Origin: Photobacterium iliopiscarium
GTDB taxonomy: Bacteria; Pseudomonadota; Gammaproteobacteria; Enterobacterales; Vibrionaceae
DNA: 64,000 nucleotides
Direction: 5' to 3'
Assembly (NCBI RefSeq): GCF_003026395.1
Contig: NZ_PYOO01000001.1
Span: forward strand, 1-64,000
A program made the translations under genes and the position numbers. The notes under the pieces are model-generated. The model saw nothing but the letters and a program-made list of their open reading frames with translations, searched no databases and was not told the origin of the DNA. Of this stretch, positions 44,830-54,841 are shown piece after piece. The stretch's first letter is position 1. Each line of letters opens with the position of its first letter.

Positions 44830-46335
44830 ATGAACATTAGTCATAGTATTAAAAAGAAAATAACTCAATACATTTTACTATGCTTAAGCTTATTAGTTAT
44901 ATTTAATCTTAGCTATTGGTCTTATAACCAATATAACAACATACAAAAATTACTTATACGGAATAGAGCAGTAACAGAAAATAATATTTTAACCATCATT
45001 AGCAAACACACTGACCTACTAACTGCAATTTCTAATGATGTTATCATGAAAGATATGTCATTATTATCACAGAAAATTGAAATTATTCGTCCTTACCAAG
45101 AAGCATTTAATATCGAAACACTAGGCATTACCGATATTAAGGGTAATGCAGCAACAACCTATCGGAAAAATATTGAAAATATAAACTATCGTCATTATTT
45201 CCAACAAGCAATACAGCAAAAAAAATTAACCATTAGTAATTTAATTTATTCCCCTATTTCTAACAGCTATGTCTATATAATATGTAACTATTTCAATAAC
45301 CTTATAAAGGAAGGAACTATTTTTGCATCTGTTTCATATGCAGAGATCAATTATGCGTTAGCTTACCAAGAAAATACCAGCATCAAAAATAGCATCTTAA
45401 CTGACTGCAAAGACACTAATAACTGTGAAGACACTAATACACTCAAGAAAGATAATATTTATTCTTCATTAAGCAACAAACAAATATTACATAATATTAA
45501 TGATAAAAGTACATTTAATTATCATGTTATAAATAATAAAAACCAACTTGAAATATTATCATTACATCCATTAAAAAATACCCCTTGGTATTTAGTTACA
45601 ACACTTAACTATAATCAATATTTAAAAGATAAAGTTCTTTTTATGATTATTAATATTTTTATCTCTATTATCGCATCAATCGCTATTGGCTATTACCTAA
45701 TGAAAAAAGTATCTATCATCACCTCCCCGATAGATGCATTTATTCAAGAAAGCACCTCTATTATTCCGATTCAATCACTATCAAAAAACAGTAATATCGA
45801 TATGAATCATCATTTTAAAAACATCATTAGCACAACTAAAGATGGTGTCTATTGCTCTCGAACAAATTTACTAAACCGTAAGTATTTCATTCAACATGCA
45901 AACATTACGCTTCAAAAGTGTCATCAAAAATTAGCACTACTTTTTATTGATCTTGATAACCTTAAAACCATCAATGACACTCTAGGTCACTATTACGGCG
46001 ATGATGTTATTCGTATCTTTGCTCAACATGTGAAGTCATTTTTTAATAATCCAATCGATTTAATTGGTCGTTTTGGTGGCGATGAATTTATTGTATTAAC
46101 CAGTGGTTTCAATAATGAAACAGATTTAATCAATATATTAGAAATGCTTATTAGCCAACTTAATGGTTCTGTGAGTAATGGTGATATCGTCATTCCGTTT
46201 TCAGCATCTATTGGTGTCGCAGTGACAGATAACCAAACACACGATATCGAACAATTGATCAACAATGCAGATCAAGCGGTTTATGACAGTAAGAAAAAAG
46301 GTAAAAATTGTTATAGTTTTTATGTTGATCATTAA
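44830..46335 (+). CDS. Membrane-bound diguanylate cyclase with extracytoplasmic sensor
   Basis: 501 aa. Membrane segments at about residues 12-32 and 268-291 enclose a periplasmic region of about 235 residues with Cache-like features (TLGITDIKGNAATTYRKN, YSPISNSYVYIICNYF). The GGDEF domain spans about residues 340-500 with intact RFGGDEF (416-420) and IDLDNLKTIND. The usual RxxD product-inhibition site is NPID here, so feedback by c-di-GMP is probably absent. It should make c-di-GMP in response to an external signal. The gene is very AT-rich. Confidence 0.92.
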   Translation: MNISHSIKKKITQYILLCLSLLVIFNLSYWSYNQYNNIQKLLIRNRAVTENNILTIISKHTDLLTAISNDVIMKDMSLLSQKIEIIRPYQEAFNIETLGITDIKGNAATTYRKNIENINYRHYFQQAIQQKKLTISNLIYSPISNSYVYIICNYFNNLIKEGTIFASVSYAEINYALAYQENTSIKNSILTDCKDTNNCEDTNTLKKDNIYSSLSNKQILHNINDKSTFNYHVINNKNQLEILSLHPLKNTPWYLVTTLNYNQYLKDKVLFMIINIFISIIASIAIGYYLMKKVSIITSPIDAFIQESTSIIPIQSLSKNSNIDMNHHFKNIISTTKDGVYCSRTNLLNRKYFIQHANITLQKCHQKLALLFIDLDNLKTINDTLGHYYGDDVIRIFAQHVKSFFNNPIDLIGRFGGDEFIVLTSGFNNETDLINILEMLISQLNGSVSNGDIVIPFSASIGVAVTDNQTHDIEQLINNADQAVYDSKKKGKNCYSFYVDH

Positions 46336-46349
46336 TATAATGTGCCAAT

Positions 46350-46390
46350 AAAAAAGCCCTTAATGATATCAACATTAGGGGCTTTTTTTT
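46350..46390. terminator. Bidirectional terminator
   Basis: AAAAAGCCCTTAATG-ATATCA-ACATTAGGGGCTTTTTTTT between convergent genes, with a single bulge. Confidence 0.9.
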
Positions 46391-46403
46391 ACATTATTCA
46401 ATT

Positions 46404-46829
46404 TTAATCTTGTTGCATTTCTGGTATTGGAAATAAGCGATCATAAGCAATGTTATAAACATATGCATAAATAAGATAAAAAAGTACCATTCCAATATCA
46501 AGCACAAAAGCTTCCCATAATGTCACTTTTAGCGCCCAAGATAAAATCGGAATAGTCACAAAAAGAAGGCCAGCTTCAAATCCAATACTGTGAAGAATAC
46601 GAATGATAGTCGTTTTCGCCGCTGTTTTATAACGACGATAAAGCATACGGTCAAACCATATATTATAAATATAGTTCCACCCTGTTGCTAAAATTGAAAA
46701 CGCAATTCCGACAACACCAACATGACTACCATCAAACCCAAATTGACTTAATACAAGCACCAATAAGATTAAGCCAATAACTTCAAAACAAACCGCATGG
46801 CGAATACGATCCAACCGCGTTCTCATCAA
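46404..46829 (-). CDS. PACE-family efflux transporter
   Basis: 141 aa with four membrane segments arranged as two bacterial transmembrane pair (BTP) repeats: RLDRIRHAVCFEVIGLILLV and RIIRILHSIGFEAGLLFVTIP; each repeat ends in YNxxYDR-like sequence (YNYIYNIWFDR, YVYNIAYDRLF). This is the PACE family, whose founding member AceI exports chlorhexidine and short-chain diamines. The physiological substrate here is likely a polyamine-type compound, by family analogy. Confidence 0.92.
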   Translation of the reverse strand: MMRTRLDRIRHAVCFEVIGLILLVLVLSQFGFDGSHVGVVGIAFSILATGWNYIYNIWFDRMLYRRYKTAAKTTIIRILHSIGFEAGLLFVTIPILSWALKVTLWEAFVLDIGMVLFYLIYAYVYNIAYDRLFPIPEMQQD

Positions 46830-46939
46830 AAATTTCCTCAGTACATTTATTTTTATAATTGATAACTTTTATGCATACCACTATAAATGTTTTTTTGCTA
46901 TTAACAAGCTAGAATCCATCCGAAAAAGAGATAGAACAA

Positions 46940-47935
46940 CTATTTATCTAACAACTCAGAAGCTTTACAACAACGCTGACTTACTGTCGCTACCGACGTT
47001 AATATATTAGCGTTGATTGATTGCTGTAACGCTTTTTTATCCGTTTGTAATTGCATCACTTGCAGACGAAGTTGATCTATAACCAACTGAGAATTATGCT
47101 GTTTTTCAGACTGTTCTTCTAACCTTTGAAATAGTGTTTCTACATCACTCGCATTGGTTTCTGTTCCATTGGACAATGCCATCAATGTTTGTTGTCGCTG
47201 TGTTGCTTCTACAGCCAGTTGTCTTACAAACGATCCCATTTCATCAGCAGATCCAACAAGACGATTAAATATTAATAAAAAAGAACAAATTTCCGCATCA
47301 GTAGAAAAATTAGGATAACGTATTTTATGATCTATTTCTGTCCATGCTTCCTCAAAAATAGTTCTAACTTGTACTTCAGTAAAAATAGGTCGTTGTTGTA
47401 ATTCACTACCAAACACATAATGCAATGACCGATAACCTGCTGGGTGTATTTTGACTTGAATATCTGCGGGTAATTCAGCAGAAACATCATCATCACCATT
47501 TCGAACATAATAAACAGGTGGCTCTTCATATTGCCACTTACTCATTAAATAATCGTGAATGGCTAATCCATCATCTTTAAACAGATGCAACGCACGTACA
47601 CCAATAAGATCAGTAACAATGGCATCATAGTTATATTGATTAATACCCAGATATTTAGCTTTAAATGTCGCACTATGTGGCTGTGTTTTTCTAACAATTT
47701 TTTCCATAAGATGCTGTGGTTTTTTTACTCGCCAACGTACAGAATGAACATGAGAACATTGTTGAATAATACGCGCATAAGACTCGGCAGTTACATTTAA
47801 TGCCTCGGTTCGTTTTTCATGACATAAACCTATTGCTTTTAATGTTGCCCATGTGATTTGGCTCGCTTGCCACTGCTGCTGACTGATCCGATTCTGGTAT
47901 AGAAACTCATCTTCTGTCAAAAGAGCAATACTCAT
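46940..47935 (-). CDS. RelA/SpoT-domain protein
   Basis: 331 aa. The synthetase domain (about residues 70-215) shows VTDLIGVRALHLF, HPAGYRSLHYVF (GYRS-H), and TEVQVRTIFEEAWTEIDHKIRY, the (p)ppGpp synthetase hallmarks. No HD hydrolase, TGS or ACT domain is present. The C-terminal 100 residues are Gln-rich and coiled coil. It is longer than V. cholerae RelV (about 255 aa) and may be a different small alarmone synthetase. Activity is inferred. Confidence 0.88.
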   Translation of the reverse strand: MSIALLTEDEFLYQNRISQQQWQASQITWATLKAIGLCHEKRTEALNVTAESYARIIQQCSHVHSVRWRVKKPQHLMEKIVRKTQPHSATFKAKYLGINQYNYDAIVTDLIGVRALHLFKDDGLAIHDYLMSKWQYEEPPVYYVRNGDDDVSAELPADIQVKIHPAGYRSLHYVFGSELQQRPIFTEVQVRTIFEEAWTEIDHKIRYPNFSTDAEICSFLLIFNRLVGSADEMGSFVRQLAVEATQRQQTLMALSNGTETNASDVETLFQRLEEQSEKQHNSQLVIDQLRLQVMQLQTDKKALQQSINANILTSVATVSQRCCKASELLDK

Positions 47936-48089
47936 TTTAGCTCACTTATTGATAAATAACATTTACATATAAATACTTATGAATAAGAAAATATTACAAT
48001 GTTTGTTATTTTAATAAATAAATTAAATTATGCTTTTTACATATATTTTTCAACTCAATACGCCGTTTAAAATGATAACAAAGTTACCA

Positions 48090-48311
48090 CTAATAACATT
48101 GCGGTTTTCTTGAGTAATTTACTCGAATCACCTGCTGGTAATACTCATCAATCGATACCGCTAACGAAAAGTGATAAAAAGCATATAACGATACATTGGT
48201 ATAAACTTCATACCCGTCACGCTGACCAAAATCAATATAAAGACAATTATTGGTCGTATCATGACCTATCTTTTTTATCGAATCAGAACTCACAATAAAC
48301 CAATTAATCAT
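48090..48311 (-). CDS. KTSC-domain protein
   Basis: 73 aa. IVSSDSIKKIGHDTTNNCLY through VNYSRK matches the short KTSC domain (starting S-S and ending in Y-x-V-x-R). Its role is unknown; in other proteins it is linked to lysyl-tRNA synthetase or nucleic-acid metabolism. Single-domain members like this are common in proteobacteria. Confidence 0.75.
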   Translation of the reverse strand: MINWFIVSSDSIKKIGHDTTNNCLYIDFGQRDGYEVYTNVSLYAFYHFSLAVSIDEYYQQVIRVNYSRKPQCY

Positions 48312-48514
48312 TCATATTCACCGTCTATTCATTGAATAATTAATCATGCCAAAAACGTTATAACATACCCACCTTTTTTTAGTTTGCACCATTTTTGCAG
48401 TCAAAAACGGCACTTAACTAACGCTTCATCCAGTTATACTAGTTACTTTAGTGCTGCTCACGTAAACTGGCATTATTATTTTTGTACTCCATCGTTTAGG
48501 AATTGAGTAAAAAC

Positions 48515-49501
48515 ATGAAACGCATTCCAACAAATATTATTACTGGTTTCTTAGGCGCAGGTAAAACCACCGCTATTCTTTCTTTGCTTTCACGTAAGCC
48601 TGAACATGAAAAGTGGGCAATTTTAATCAATGAATTTGGCAATGTTGGCGTCGATGGTGCTATTTTAGAACAGCAAGGGGCGATTATTAAAGAAGTCCCT
48701 GGTGGCTGTATGTGCTGTGTGGCAGGCTTGCCAATGTCAGTGGGTATTAATGCACTGCTAGCACAAAAACCTGACCGTTTATTACTTGAACCAACAGGTT
48801 TAGGCCACCCTAAAGAAGTGATTCATAAATTAACCTCAGAAAGCTACCGTAACTATGTTGATTTACGTGCAACTATCACGGTCGTTGATCCGCGCCATTT
48901 TGCAGAGAACATTTATACCGACAATATTAATTTTCAAGACCAACTCGCACTGGCTGATGTTGTCGTTGCCAACAAAATCGATCAATGTGACGATTTTGAT
49001 TTATACACTTTCCAAACTGCAATGGAAAAAGCCGAACCTCAAAAAGCACTCATTGCTGAAGTTGAACATGGCCGACTTGAACTTGAATGGTTAGATATTG
49101 AGCGAACAGACCGCCAAGCACAACATAGCCACCATCATGGTCACGACCAAGCAGAACCACTACCAGAATTAGAATTAGCGCCAGGACAACAATTTATTCG
49201 TAAAGAAAATCATGGTCAGGGATACCACAGTTGCGGCTGGTTCTTTGCCGCTGATCAATTATTTGAATTCTCAAAATTATTTAGCTTATTCTCCAACCTT
49301 AGTGCTAACCGTATTAAAGCCGTGGTAAATACTGAAAATGGTTGTTTTGCCTTTAACGTTGTTAATCAAGTTGTGTCAGTAAATGAACTCTCACTAGAAG
49401 GATTTGAATCGCGTATTGAAGTTATTGATAGTGAGATCTTACCGTGGGATGAACTGGAAAATATTCTGTGTTCAATCACTGCAAATACGGTAGCTAAATA
49501 A
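48515..49501 (+). CDS. yeiR: YeiR-type COG0523 GTPase, zinc chaperone-like
   Basis: 328 aa from the ATG at 48515, equal to E. coli YeiR; a TTG four codons upstream is also in frame. P-loop GFLGAGKTT (residues 10-18), metal-binding GGCMCC (about residues 66-71), ILINEFGNVGVDG, LLLEPTGLGHP, and NKID. A His-rich stretch (HSHHHGHD, about residues 205-212) fits metal handling. COG0523 proteins such as YeiR bind Zn and hydrolyse GTP to deliver it to clients. Confidence 0.92.
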   Translation: MKRIPTNIITGFLGAGKTTAILSLLSRKPEHEKWAILINEFGNVGVDGAILEQQGAIIKEVPGGCMCCVAGLPMSVGINALLAQKPDRLLLEPTGLGHPKEVIHKLTSESYRNYVDLRATITVVDPRHFAENIYTDNINFQDQLALADVVVANKIDQCDDFDLYTFQTAMEKAEPQKALIAEVEHGRLELEWLDIERTDRQAQHSHHHGHDQAEPLPELELAPGQQFIRKENHGQGYHSCGWFFAADQLFEFSKLFSLFSNLSANRIKAVVNTENGCFAFNVVNQVVSVNELSLEGFESRIEVIDSEILPWDELENILCSITANTVAK

Positions 49502-49617
49502 TCTAATTAATCCGTCGTTATAGATTCATCGCTCATACCAATTGCAGTAATAGTGAGAAATTTTATCACTTTACTGCTAGGTTATAAAATAGAGCTCATA
49601 AAAAGAAGGGAGCACAA

Positions 49618-51003
49618 ATGCTAAACCCTAATACTGCTAAAACAGTCATTGATCACGCACTATTTCTTGGTGCTGATTTTGCTGAATTATTTGTCGAACA
49701 TCATCAATCAAGTTCTGTTCAACTGATCTCTGCTGAAATTGATAAAGTTAACTCAGGCATTGATTTTGGTATTGGTATCCGTCTGTTTTTTGGACATAAA
49801 GTCCTCTACGGCTACACTAATAGTACAGACGAAGAAGAATTAAAACGCGTCACGTCTTTACTTGCAGCAAAAGATAAACGCGACCAAATATTAACCGCGG
49901 GTTCTTTAAATTTAAGCCGTTATAACAATCAACATAGCTGTCAATTACCGCTAAGCCAAGACACCAATATGGCGGCTAAAATTGCCTTTTTACGCCAAGC
50001 AGATCAAGCAGCCCGCGCTGAAAACGAAAAAATCGCCCAATTTATAGGTAGCGTTGCGCAACGTGAACAGCAAATTGAGATTTTCAACTCAGAGGGTCTT
50101 CATATTGGTGACACGCGCCATTACACTCGAATTTCTGCTAATGCTGTTGCACAAAATGGTTCTGAGCAATCAACAGGTTACGAAGCACCGGGTGCATTTA
50201 CAGGGTGGGAATTTAATACTCACCTTGACGCACAAAAGTTAGGCCATGATGTTGCACAGCAAGCAATGGTCAAGCTGTTTGCAGAAGCCTGTCCATCAGG
50301 TGAAATGCCCGTCATTATTGGTAATGGCTTTGGTGGCGTGATCTTCCACGAAGCCTGTGGCCACTTACTTGAAACCACTTCTGTCGCTAAAAAAGCCTCC
50401 GTTTTTTACGATAAAATGGGCGACATAATTGCCAATTCAGTAGTGAATGCTGTCGATGATGGCACCATGACTAACCAATGGGGTTCAATCAACATTGATG
50501 ATGAAGGCATGGAAACCCAACGTACTCAACTGATTAAAGACGGTAAACTAACTAGCTTTATGGTCGATCGTATGGGGGGCTTAAAAACAGGCTTTGAACG
50601 TACCGGTTCAGGTCGTCGCGAATCTTATAAGTTTGCCCCAACTTCACGTATGCGTAATACCTTTATTGAACCTGGCACAAGCACTCTCGATGATATGCTT
50701 GCGAGTGTTGAACGCGGTATTTATGCTAAGAAAATGGGCGGCGGCTCCGTTCAACCGGGTACGGGTGAGTTTAATTTTGCCGTCCAAGAAGCGTATTTAG
50801 TTGAGAACGGTAAAATCACTAAGCCACTAAAATCAGCAACCTTAATCAGCACTGGCCCTAAAGTATTGAAAGAAATCAGCATGATTGGTAATGATTTTGC
50901 ACTCGCGGCTGGTATGTGTGGCTCGGTAAGTGGCTCGGTGCCAACAAGTGTCGGCCAAGCGGCATTGAAAGTGGATAATATTCTTGTGGGAGGTGGCAAC
51001 TAA
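49618..51003 (+). CDS. TldD-like metalloprotease subunit
   Basis: 461 aa. The HExxxH zinc site HEACGH is at residues 244-249, inside GFGGVIFHEACGHLLETTS; the C-terminal half has RMRNTFIEPGTST and GGGSVQPGTGEFNFAVQEAY, all TldD features. TldD/TldE form a barrel-shaped protease that degrades or matures unfolded peptides, including CcdA and microcin B17. This protein is shorter than canonical TldD (481 aa) and is fused into a tight operon with its partner, so it is probably a paralogue of the housekeeping pair. AAGGGAG precedes the ATG. Confidence 0.88.
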   Translation: MLNPNTAKTVIDHALFLGADFAELFVEHHQSSSVQLISAEIDKVNSGIDFGIGIRLFFGHKVLYGYTNSTDEEELKRVTSLLAAKDKRDQILTAGSLNLSRYNNQHSCQLPLSQDTNMAAKIAFLRQADQAARAENEKIAQFIGSVAQREQQIEIFNSEGLHIGDTRHYTRISANAVAQNGSEQSTGYEAPGAFTGWEFNTHLDAQKLGHDVAQQAMVKLFAEACPSGEMPVIIGNGFGGVIFHEACGHLLETTSVAKKASVFYDKMGDIIANSVVNAVDDGTMTNQWGSINIDDEGMETQRTQLIKDGKLTSFMVDRMGGLKTGFERTGSGRRESYKFAPTSRMRNTFIEPGTSTLDDMLASVERGIYAKKMGGGSVQPGTGEFNFAVQEAYLVENGKITKPLKSATLISTGPKVLKEISMIGNDFALAAGMCGSVSGSVPTSVGQAALKVDNILVGGGN

Positions 51004-52346
51004 TGACAGATCAAAATGCACTACAACAAGCCATTGATTACGTACTTGATCGGGTTAAAGCGCAAGATGCCGCTGCCGATGTTATTGCAAACCGTAGTAA
51101 CAATTTTTCATTAAAAGCAAATCAAGGTGAACTTGACGAATATAAAGTAACGTCAGGTCAAGTCATTGGTGTTCGCGTGATTAAAGATCAGCGCACCGCT
51201 ACCAGTTATTCTGAATCACTGGATCTCGCTAGCCTTGATTTAATGGTCAATAATGCCTTAATCAACGCACAATACTCTCAACAAGATCAACATCAAAAAA
51301 TCAGTTGTCTTGATAGCCGTCTAGCTACCATTGAGCCCGAAGTTTATCAAATTGAAACCGCAACGGTTGATGATAAAATTGCTCTCGCATTGTCATTAGA
51401 ACAAGGAGTAGTCACTAAACCTCACGCAAAGAGCGCGCCTTATAATGGTTTTGCTGAATCCGATAACCATGTCATTTTAGCCAATACCGAAGGAACATTA
51501 TGCAGTCATAATGAGCGTTCAACGTATTGCTACGCTTACACTCTATATGAAAAAGACGGTAAACAAGCAATGCATGGTGGAATGTCATCTGGGCGTTTAT
51601 TTCATCAATTAGATCCGTTTTATTGTATTAACCATGGCTATGACATGGCACAAGCATTATTAGACGGAGCACCCATTGCGAGTAAACATTATTCGGTAAT
51701 ATTTACTCTCAGTGCACTGAGTAATTTATTTTCAGCCTATGGCATGTGTCTATCAGGGCAAGCGGCCATGAAAGGAATAAACCCTTGGCGTGATGCGCTT
51801 CACTCTCAAGTTGCGAGCCCACTGCTAACCATAACTGATACGGCGTATGTAAATGGCGGCTTTGCAATTAAAGCCTTTGATAGCGAAGGATTTGCAACCC
51901 GCGACACACGATTGATTGGTGACGGTAAGTTACAGAGCTTATTACATAATAGTCACACAGCGAGTTACTTTGGTATTGAGAATACAGCAAACGGTTCTCG
52001 ATCGGCTAAAGGTGGATTAGGTGTTGGAGGAAGCCACACCGTCATCAGTGCAGGTAGCAGTTCTGATGCGGAAATTACTGCTGGAGAATACTTAGAGTTA
52101 GTTGAATTACAAGGGGTTCATTCAGGTGCAGATGCCGTGAGTGGTGATTTCTCATTTGGTGCGAGTGGTTTTCTCTGCCGTGACGGACAACGCTTACAAG
52201 CAGTTCGTGGTATTACTGTTGCCGGTAATTTCTACCAAATGATCAAAGAAATTGATGCTGTAGGAAACCAACTTGATAATGACTATAGCCGCAGTTTCTA
52301 TGCTCCTAAAATACGCTTCTCTCGCTTAAATATCGCAGGAAAATAA
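51003..52346 (+). CDS. TldE/PmbA-like protease partner subunit
   Basis: 447 aa, overlapping the TldD-like stop by one base (TAATG). It lacks HExxxH and carries GLGVGGSHTVISAGSSSDAE and SGDFSFGASGFLCRDGQ, the C-terminal elements of the TldE/PmbA half. The non-catalytic subunit caps the protease chamber. The pair likely forms a TldD-TldE heterodimer. No RiPP precursor or toxin gene is seen beside it. Confidence 0.88.
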   Translation: MTDQNALQQAIDYVLDRVKAQDAAADVIANRSNNFSLKANQGELDEYKVTSGQVIGVRVIKDQRTATSYSESLDLASLDLMVNNALINAQYSQQDQHQKISCLDSRLATIEPEVYQIETATVDDKIALALSLEQGVVTKPHAKSAPYNGFAESDNHVILANTEGTLCSHNERSTYCYAYTLYEKDGKQAMHGGMSSGRLFHQLDPFYCINHGYDMAQALLDGAPIASKHYSVIFTLSALSNLFSAYGMCLSGQAAMKGINPWRDALHSQVASPLLTITDTAYVNGGFAIKAFDSEGFATRDTRLIGDGKLQSLLHNSHTASYFGIENTANGSRSAKGGLGVGGSHTVISAGSSSDAEITAGEYLELVELQGVHSGADAVSGDFSFGASGFLCRDGQRLQAVRGITVAGNFYQMIKEIDAVGNQLDNDYSRSFYAPKIRFSRLNIAGK

Positions 52347-52363
52347 TACAATTTAACCTGATT

Positions 52364-52400
52364 AAACCTTACTGATGTTCTTCATCAGTAAGGTTTTTTT
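52364..52400 (+). terminator. Terminator after the TldD/TldE-like operon
   Basis: AAACCTTACTGATG-TTC-TTCATCAGTAAGGTTTTTTTTT; long perfect stem with a T run. Confidence 0.9.
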
Positions 52401-52525
52401 TTGCGCCAACTCAAATACTTGTCCATTATTATCGTTACAACTAACAATCTCTATTATTAGATTTAAAATCTTTCACAAAATGCGATAACATAGAAAAAAC
52501 ACCTAATAAGAATGAGAATAAGACC

Positions 52526-53326
52526 ATGAATCTTACTGCCATTGCAACACTACAAATGAATAATAAGATGTTTGCCAATCCACGTCGTATCGCACTATTA
52601 AAAGCCATTGATACCACAGGCTCTATTAGTCAGGGCGCTAAATTAGCAGGCATTAGCTATAAAGCAGCCTTTGATGCCATTAAAGATATGAATAATAACA
52701 ACGAACAACCGTTAGTTAATTGTGAGAAAGGCGGTAAAGGTGGTGGTGGTGCGACACTAACACGATTTGGTCAACGTCTGATCCAGATGTATGATCTTTT
52801 AAATAAAATTCAAGACATGGGCTTACAAGCACTTAACGATGAAAATGCACCATTAGATAGTCTACTCGGTATTATGAGTCGCTTTTCATTACAAACCAGC
52901 GCGCGTAATCAATTATTTGGCCATATTCACGCAATTGAAACCCATGATTTACATGATGTCGTTACCATTGCCATTACCGAGCAGCATAATATCCTAGCAA
53001 CAATCACCCATGGCAGTACCCTACGTTTACACCTCAAACAAAATAAAGATGTAGTCACGTTAATCAAAGGTCCAGCAATTACAATTTGTAGCGAAGAAAA
53101 TTTAATTCATGGAAAGCGAGATCGATTTGATAACCAATTACTCGGCACAATCACGGCAATGAAGCAAGATCGCCAATCAACAGAAATTACGATTAGCTTA
53201 ACCGACGAAATCAGTATTTGTGCTTTTGTTGATAATCAAGATTTAATGGATGAAACATTACGTTTAGGAATGCCTATTTACGCTTTATTCCACTCTACTC
53301 ATGTAATTGTCGCAAGCATGAGATAA
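52526..53326 (+). CDS. modE: Molybdate-responsive regulator ModE
   Basis: 266 aa. The N-terminal winged helix (RRIALLKAIDTTGSISQGAK, then LAGISYKAAFDAIKDMNNN) is the LysR-like HTH of ModE. Two Mop/TOBE repeats follow (about residues 125-190 and 200-262), which bind molybdate. GGKGGGGATLTRFGQRLI is the typical linker wing. When loaded with molybdate it represses modABC; a matching palindrome lies at 32277-32302. It is separated from modABC by 20 kb. Confidence 0.95.
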   Translation: MNLTAIATLQMNNKMFANPRRIALLKAIDTTGSISQGAKLAGISYKAAFDAIKDMNNNNEQPLVNCEKGGKGGGGATLTRFGQRLIQMYDLLNKIQDMGLQALNDENAPLDSLLGIMSRFSLQTSARNQLFGHIHAIETHDLHDVVTIAITEQHNILATITHGSTLRLHLKQNKDVVTLIKGPAITICSEENLIHGKRDRFDNQLLGTITAMKQDRQSTEITISLTDEISICAFVDNQDLMDETLRLGMPIYALFHSTHVIVASMR

Positions 53327-53380
53327 AGAATCAGTCTGTCGTAAAAAACAGCTAATGCTCAAAGGAATGAGCTGATATGA

Positions 53381-53635
53381 TTAATTATCATGTAAAACTA
53401 AGCTGCATTCTGCTGAAAAAGCATTGTAGTTAAAGCCTTTACTTATACAATCTGTAAAACGAGCATAATCCTCGTACTGTTGCACAATAATCAAACCGCT
53501 AGCAACAAACACAAACATTAAGGCTGTTATATTCAACCAAATTTTTTTTTGCTTAAGTGACCAAAAAAAAAGTGTAACCGATAATGGCGTACACGCAATG
53601 CTTATAAACCACAGTGTAGATGATGAAAATATCAC
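53381..53635 (-). CDS. Small two-pass membrane protein, unknown
   Basis: 84 aa. Two hydrophobic segments (about residues 5-26 and 33-52) and a C-terminal part with two Cys (TDCISKGFNYNAFSAECSLVL), likely periplasmic. No family recognised. The ribosome site is weak. The gap to 53880 on its right shows no gene. Confidence 0.5.
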   Translation of the reverse strand: MIFSSSTLWFISIACTPLSVTLFFWSLKQKKIWLNITALMFVFVASGLIIVQQYEDYARFTDCISKGFNYNAFSAECSLVLHDN

Positions 53636-53880
53636 TATACATAACCGCTAAAATATACTTAACACCGTAGCATTTTAAGGCTTTTTTTGCTTAAATATTA
53701 GTTTTAATTTCAAAATCATCCTTATTTTACAATAAAATAACACAAATAAAGATCTCACAGAGAAAATCATCATTTCTATTCTTTTATTCCTGCCCTATTA
53801 TATAAAAATCATTGCATCTATTGCTATTAGGTACCAATAAACACAATGATTTTAGAATAACGTTTAATCATAGTTCATCA

Positions 53881-54615
53881 CTAAATAACAAGACCACCAT
53901 CAACTTTCAATACTTGTCCGGTAATGAAGCTTGATTGAGCACTCGCTAAAAATAATGCGCAATTAGCAATATCTTGAGCTTTACCCATGCGCTTTAGTGG
54001 TGTTTTTGACGTCATATGCTTAATCACTTTTTCGGGTAAATCAATAGTCATCGGCGTTTCTACAAACCCTGGAGCAATACAATTTGCACGTACTTGTGCA
54101 CCTTTACGGGCAAATTCTTTCGCCCATGATTTCGTCATCGCGATAACGCCCGCTTTCGTTGCCGCATAATTAGTTTGACCTATATTTCCGTCTGTACCTA
54201 CGACAGATGACATAGTAATAATGGAACCACTGCCTGTTTGCATCATCGTTGGAGCAATCGCTTGGGTCATATTAAAGACACCTTTGAGATTAACATCCAT
54301 AACCAGATCCCAATCAGACTCGGTCATTTTATCAATCAAATTATCACGTGTAATTCCTGCATTATTGACTAAAACATCAATATGACCATATTGTTCTGTT
54401 AACTGTTTTACTGCTTTAGCAACCCCTTCTCGATCACAAACATTAAGCTCTAATGCTGTGACGTTTGGGAACTGTTGTTCTAAATCAGCCATCATGCCCA
54501 TATTCATATCACAAGCAATGACACGAGTTGCATTTTGACGAGCAAAGGTTTCAACAATACAACGACCAATTCCTTGCGCTCCACCTGTGACGAGACAAAC
54601 CTTACCTGTTAGCAT
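53881..54615 (-). CDS. FabG-like short-chain dehydrogenase/reductase
   Basis: 244 aa. The Rossmann motif is VTGGAQGIGR (TGxxxGxG), the structural motif VNNAGITRDNL, and the catalytic set is S in TMSSVVG with YAATKAG (Y-x-x-x-K). PGFVETPMT and the C-terminal QVLKVDGGLV also fit 3-oxoacyl-ACP reductases. It is a paralogue outside a fab cluster, so the true substrate may be another beta-ketoacyl thioester or an alcohol. It is divergent from a LysR gene. Confidence 0.88.
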   Translation of the reverse strand: MLTGKVCLVTGGAQGIGRCIVETFARQNATRVIACDMNMGMMADLEQQFPNVTALELNVCDREGVAKAVKQLTEQYGHIDVLVNNAGITRDNLIDKMTESDWDLVMDVNLKGVFNMTQAIAPTMMQTGSGSIITMSSVVGTDGNIGQTNYAATKAGVIAMTKSWAKEFARKGAQVRANCIAPGFVETPMTIDLPEKVIKHMTSKTPLKRMGKAQDIANCALFLASAQSSFITGQVLKVDGGLVI

Positions 54616-54841
54616 ATATTTTCCCTTATATTATCGTCTTATAATCAAATTAAAACGTAGTGCTCAATCTCTAGTTTAGATAACTTTCATTTAAACATTA
54701 GCCTCAATATAACAAGACACAATTGCAAAAATGACACACTTATAATTAAATCTAACCACAAACAATGCAACAATACGCATATTTAGTATACTCTAATCAT
54801 TGTTCGTTAATACCAATTTACTTATTGATACAGAGAAAGTA

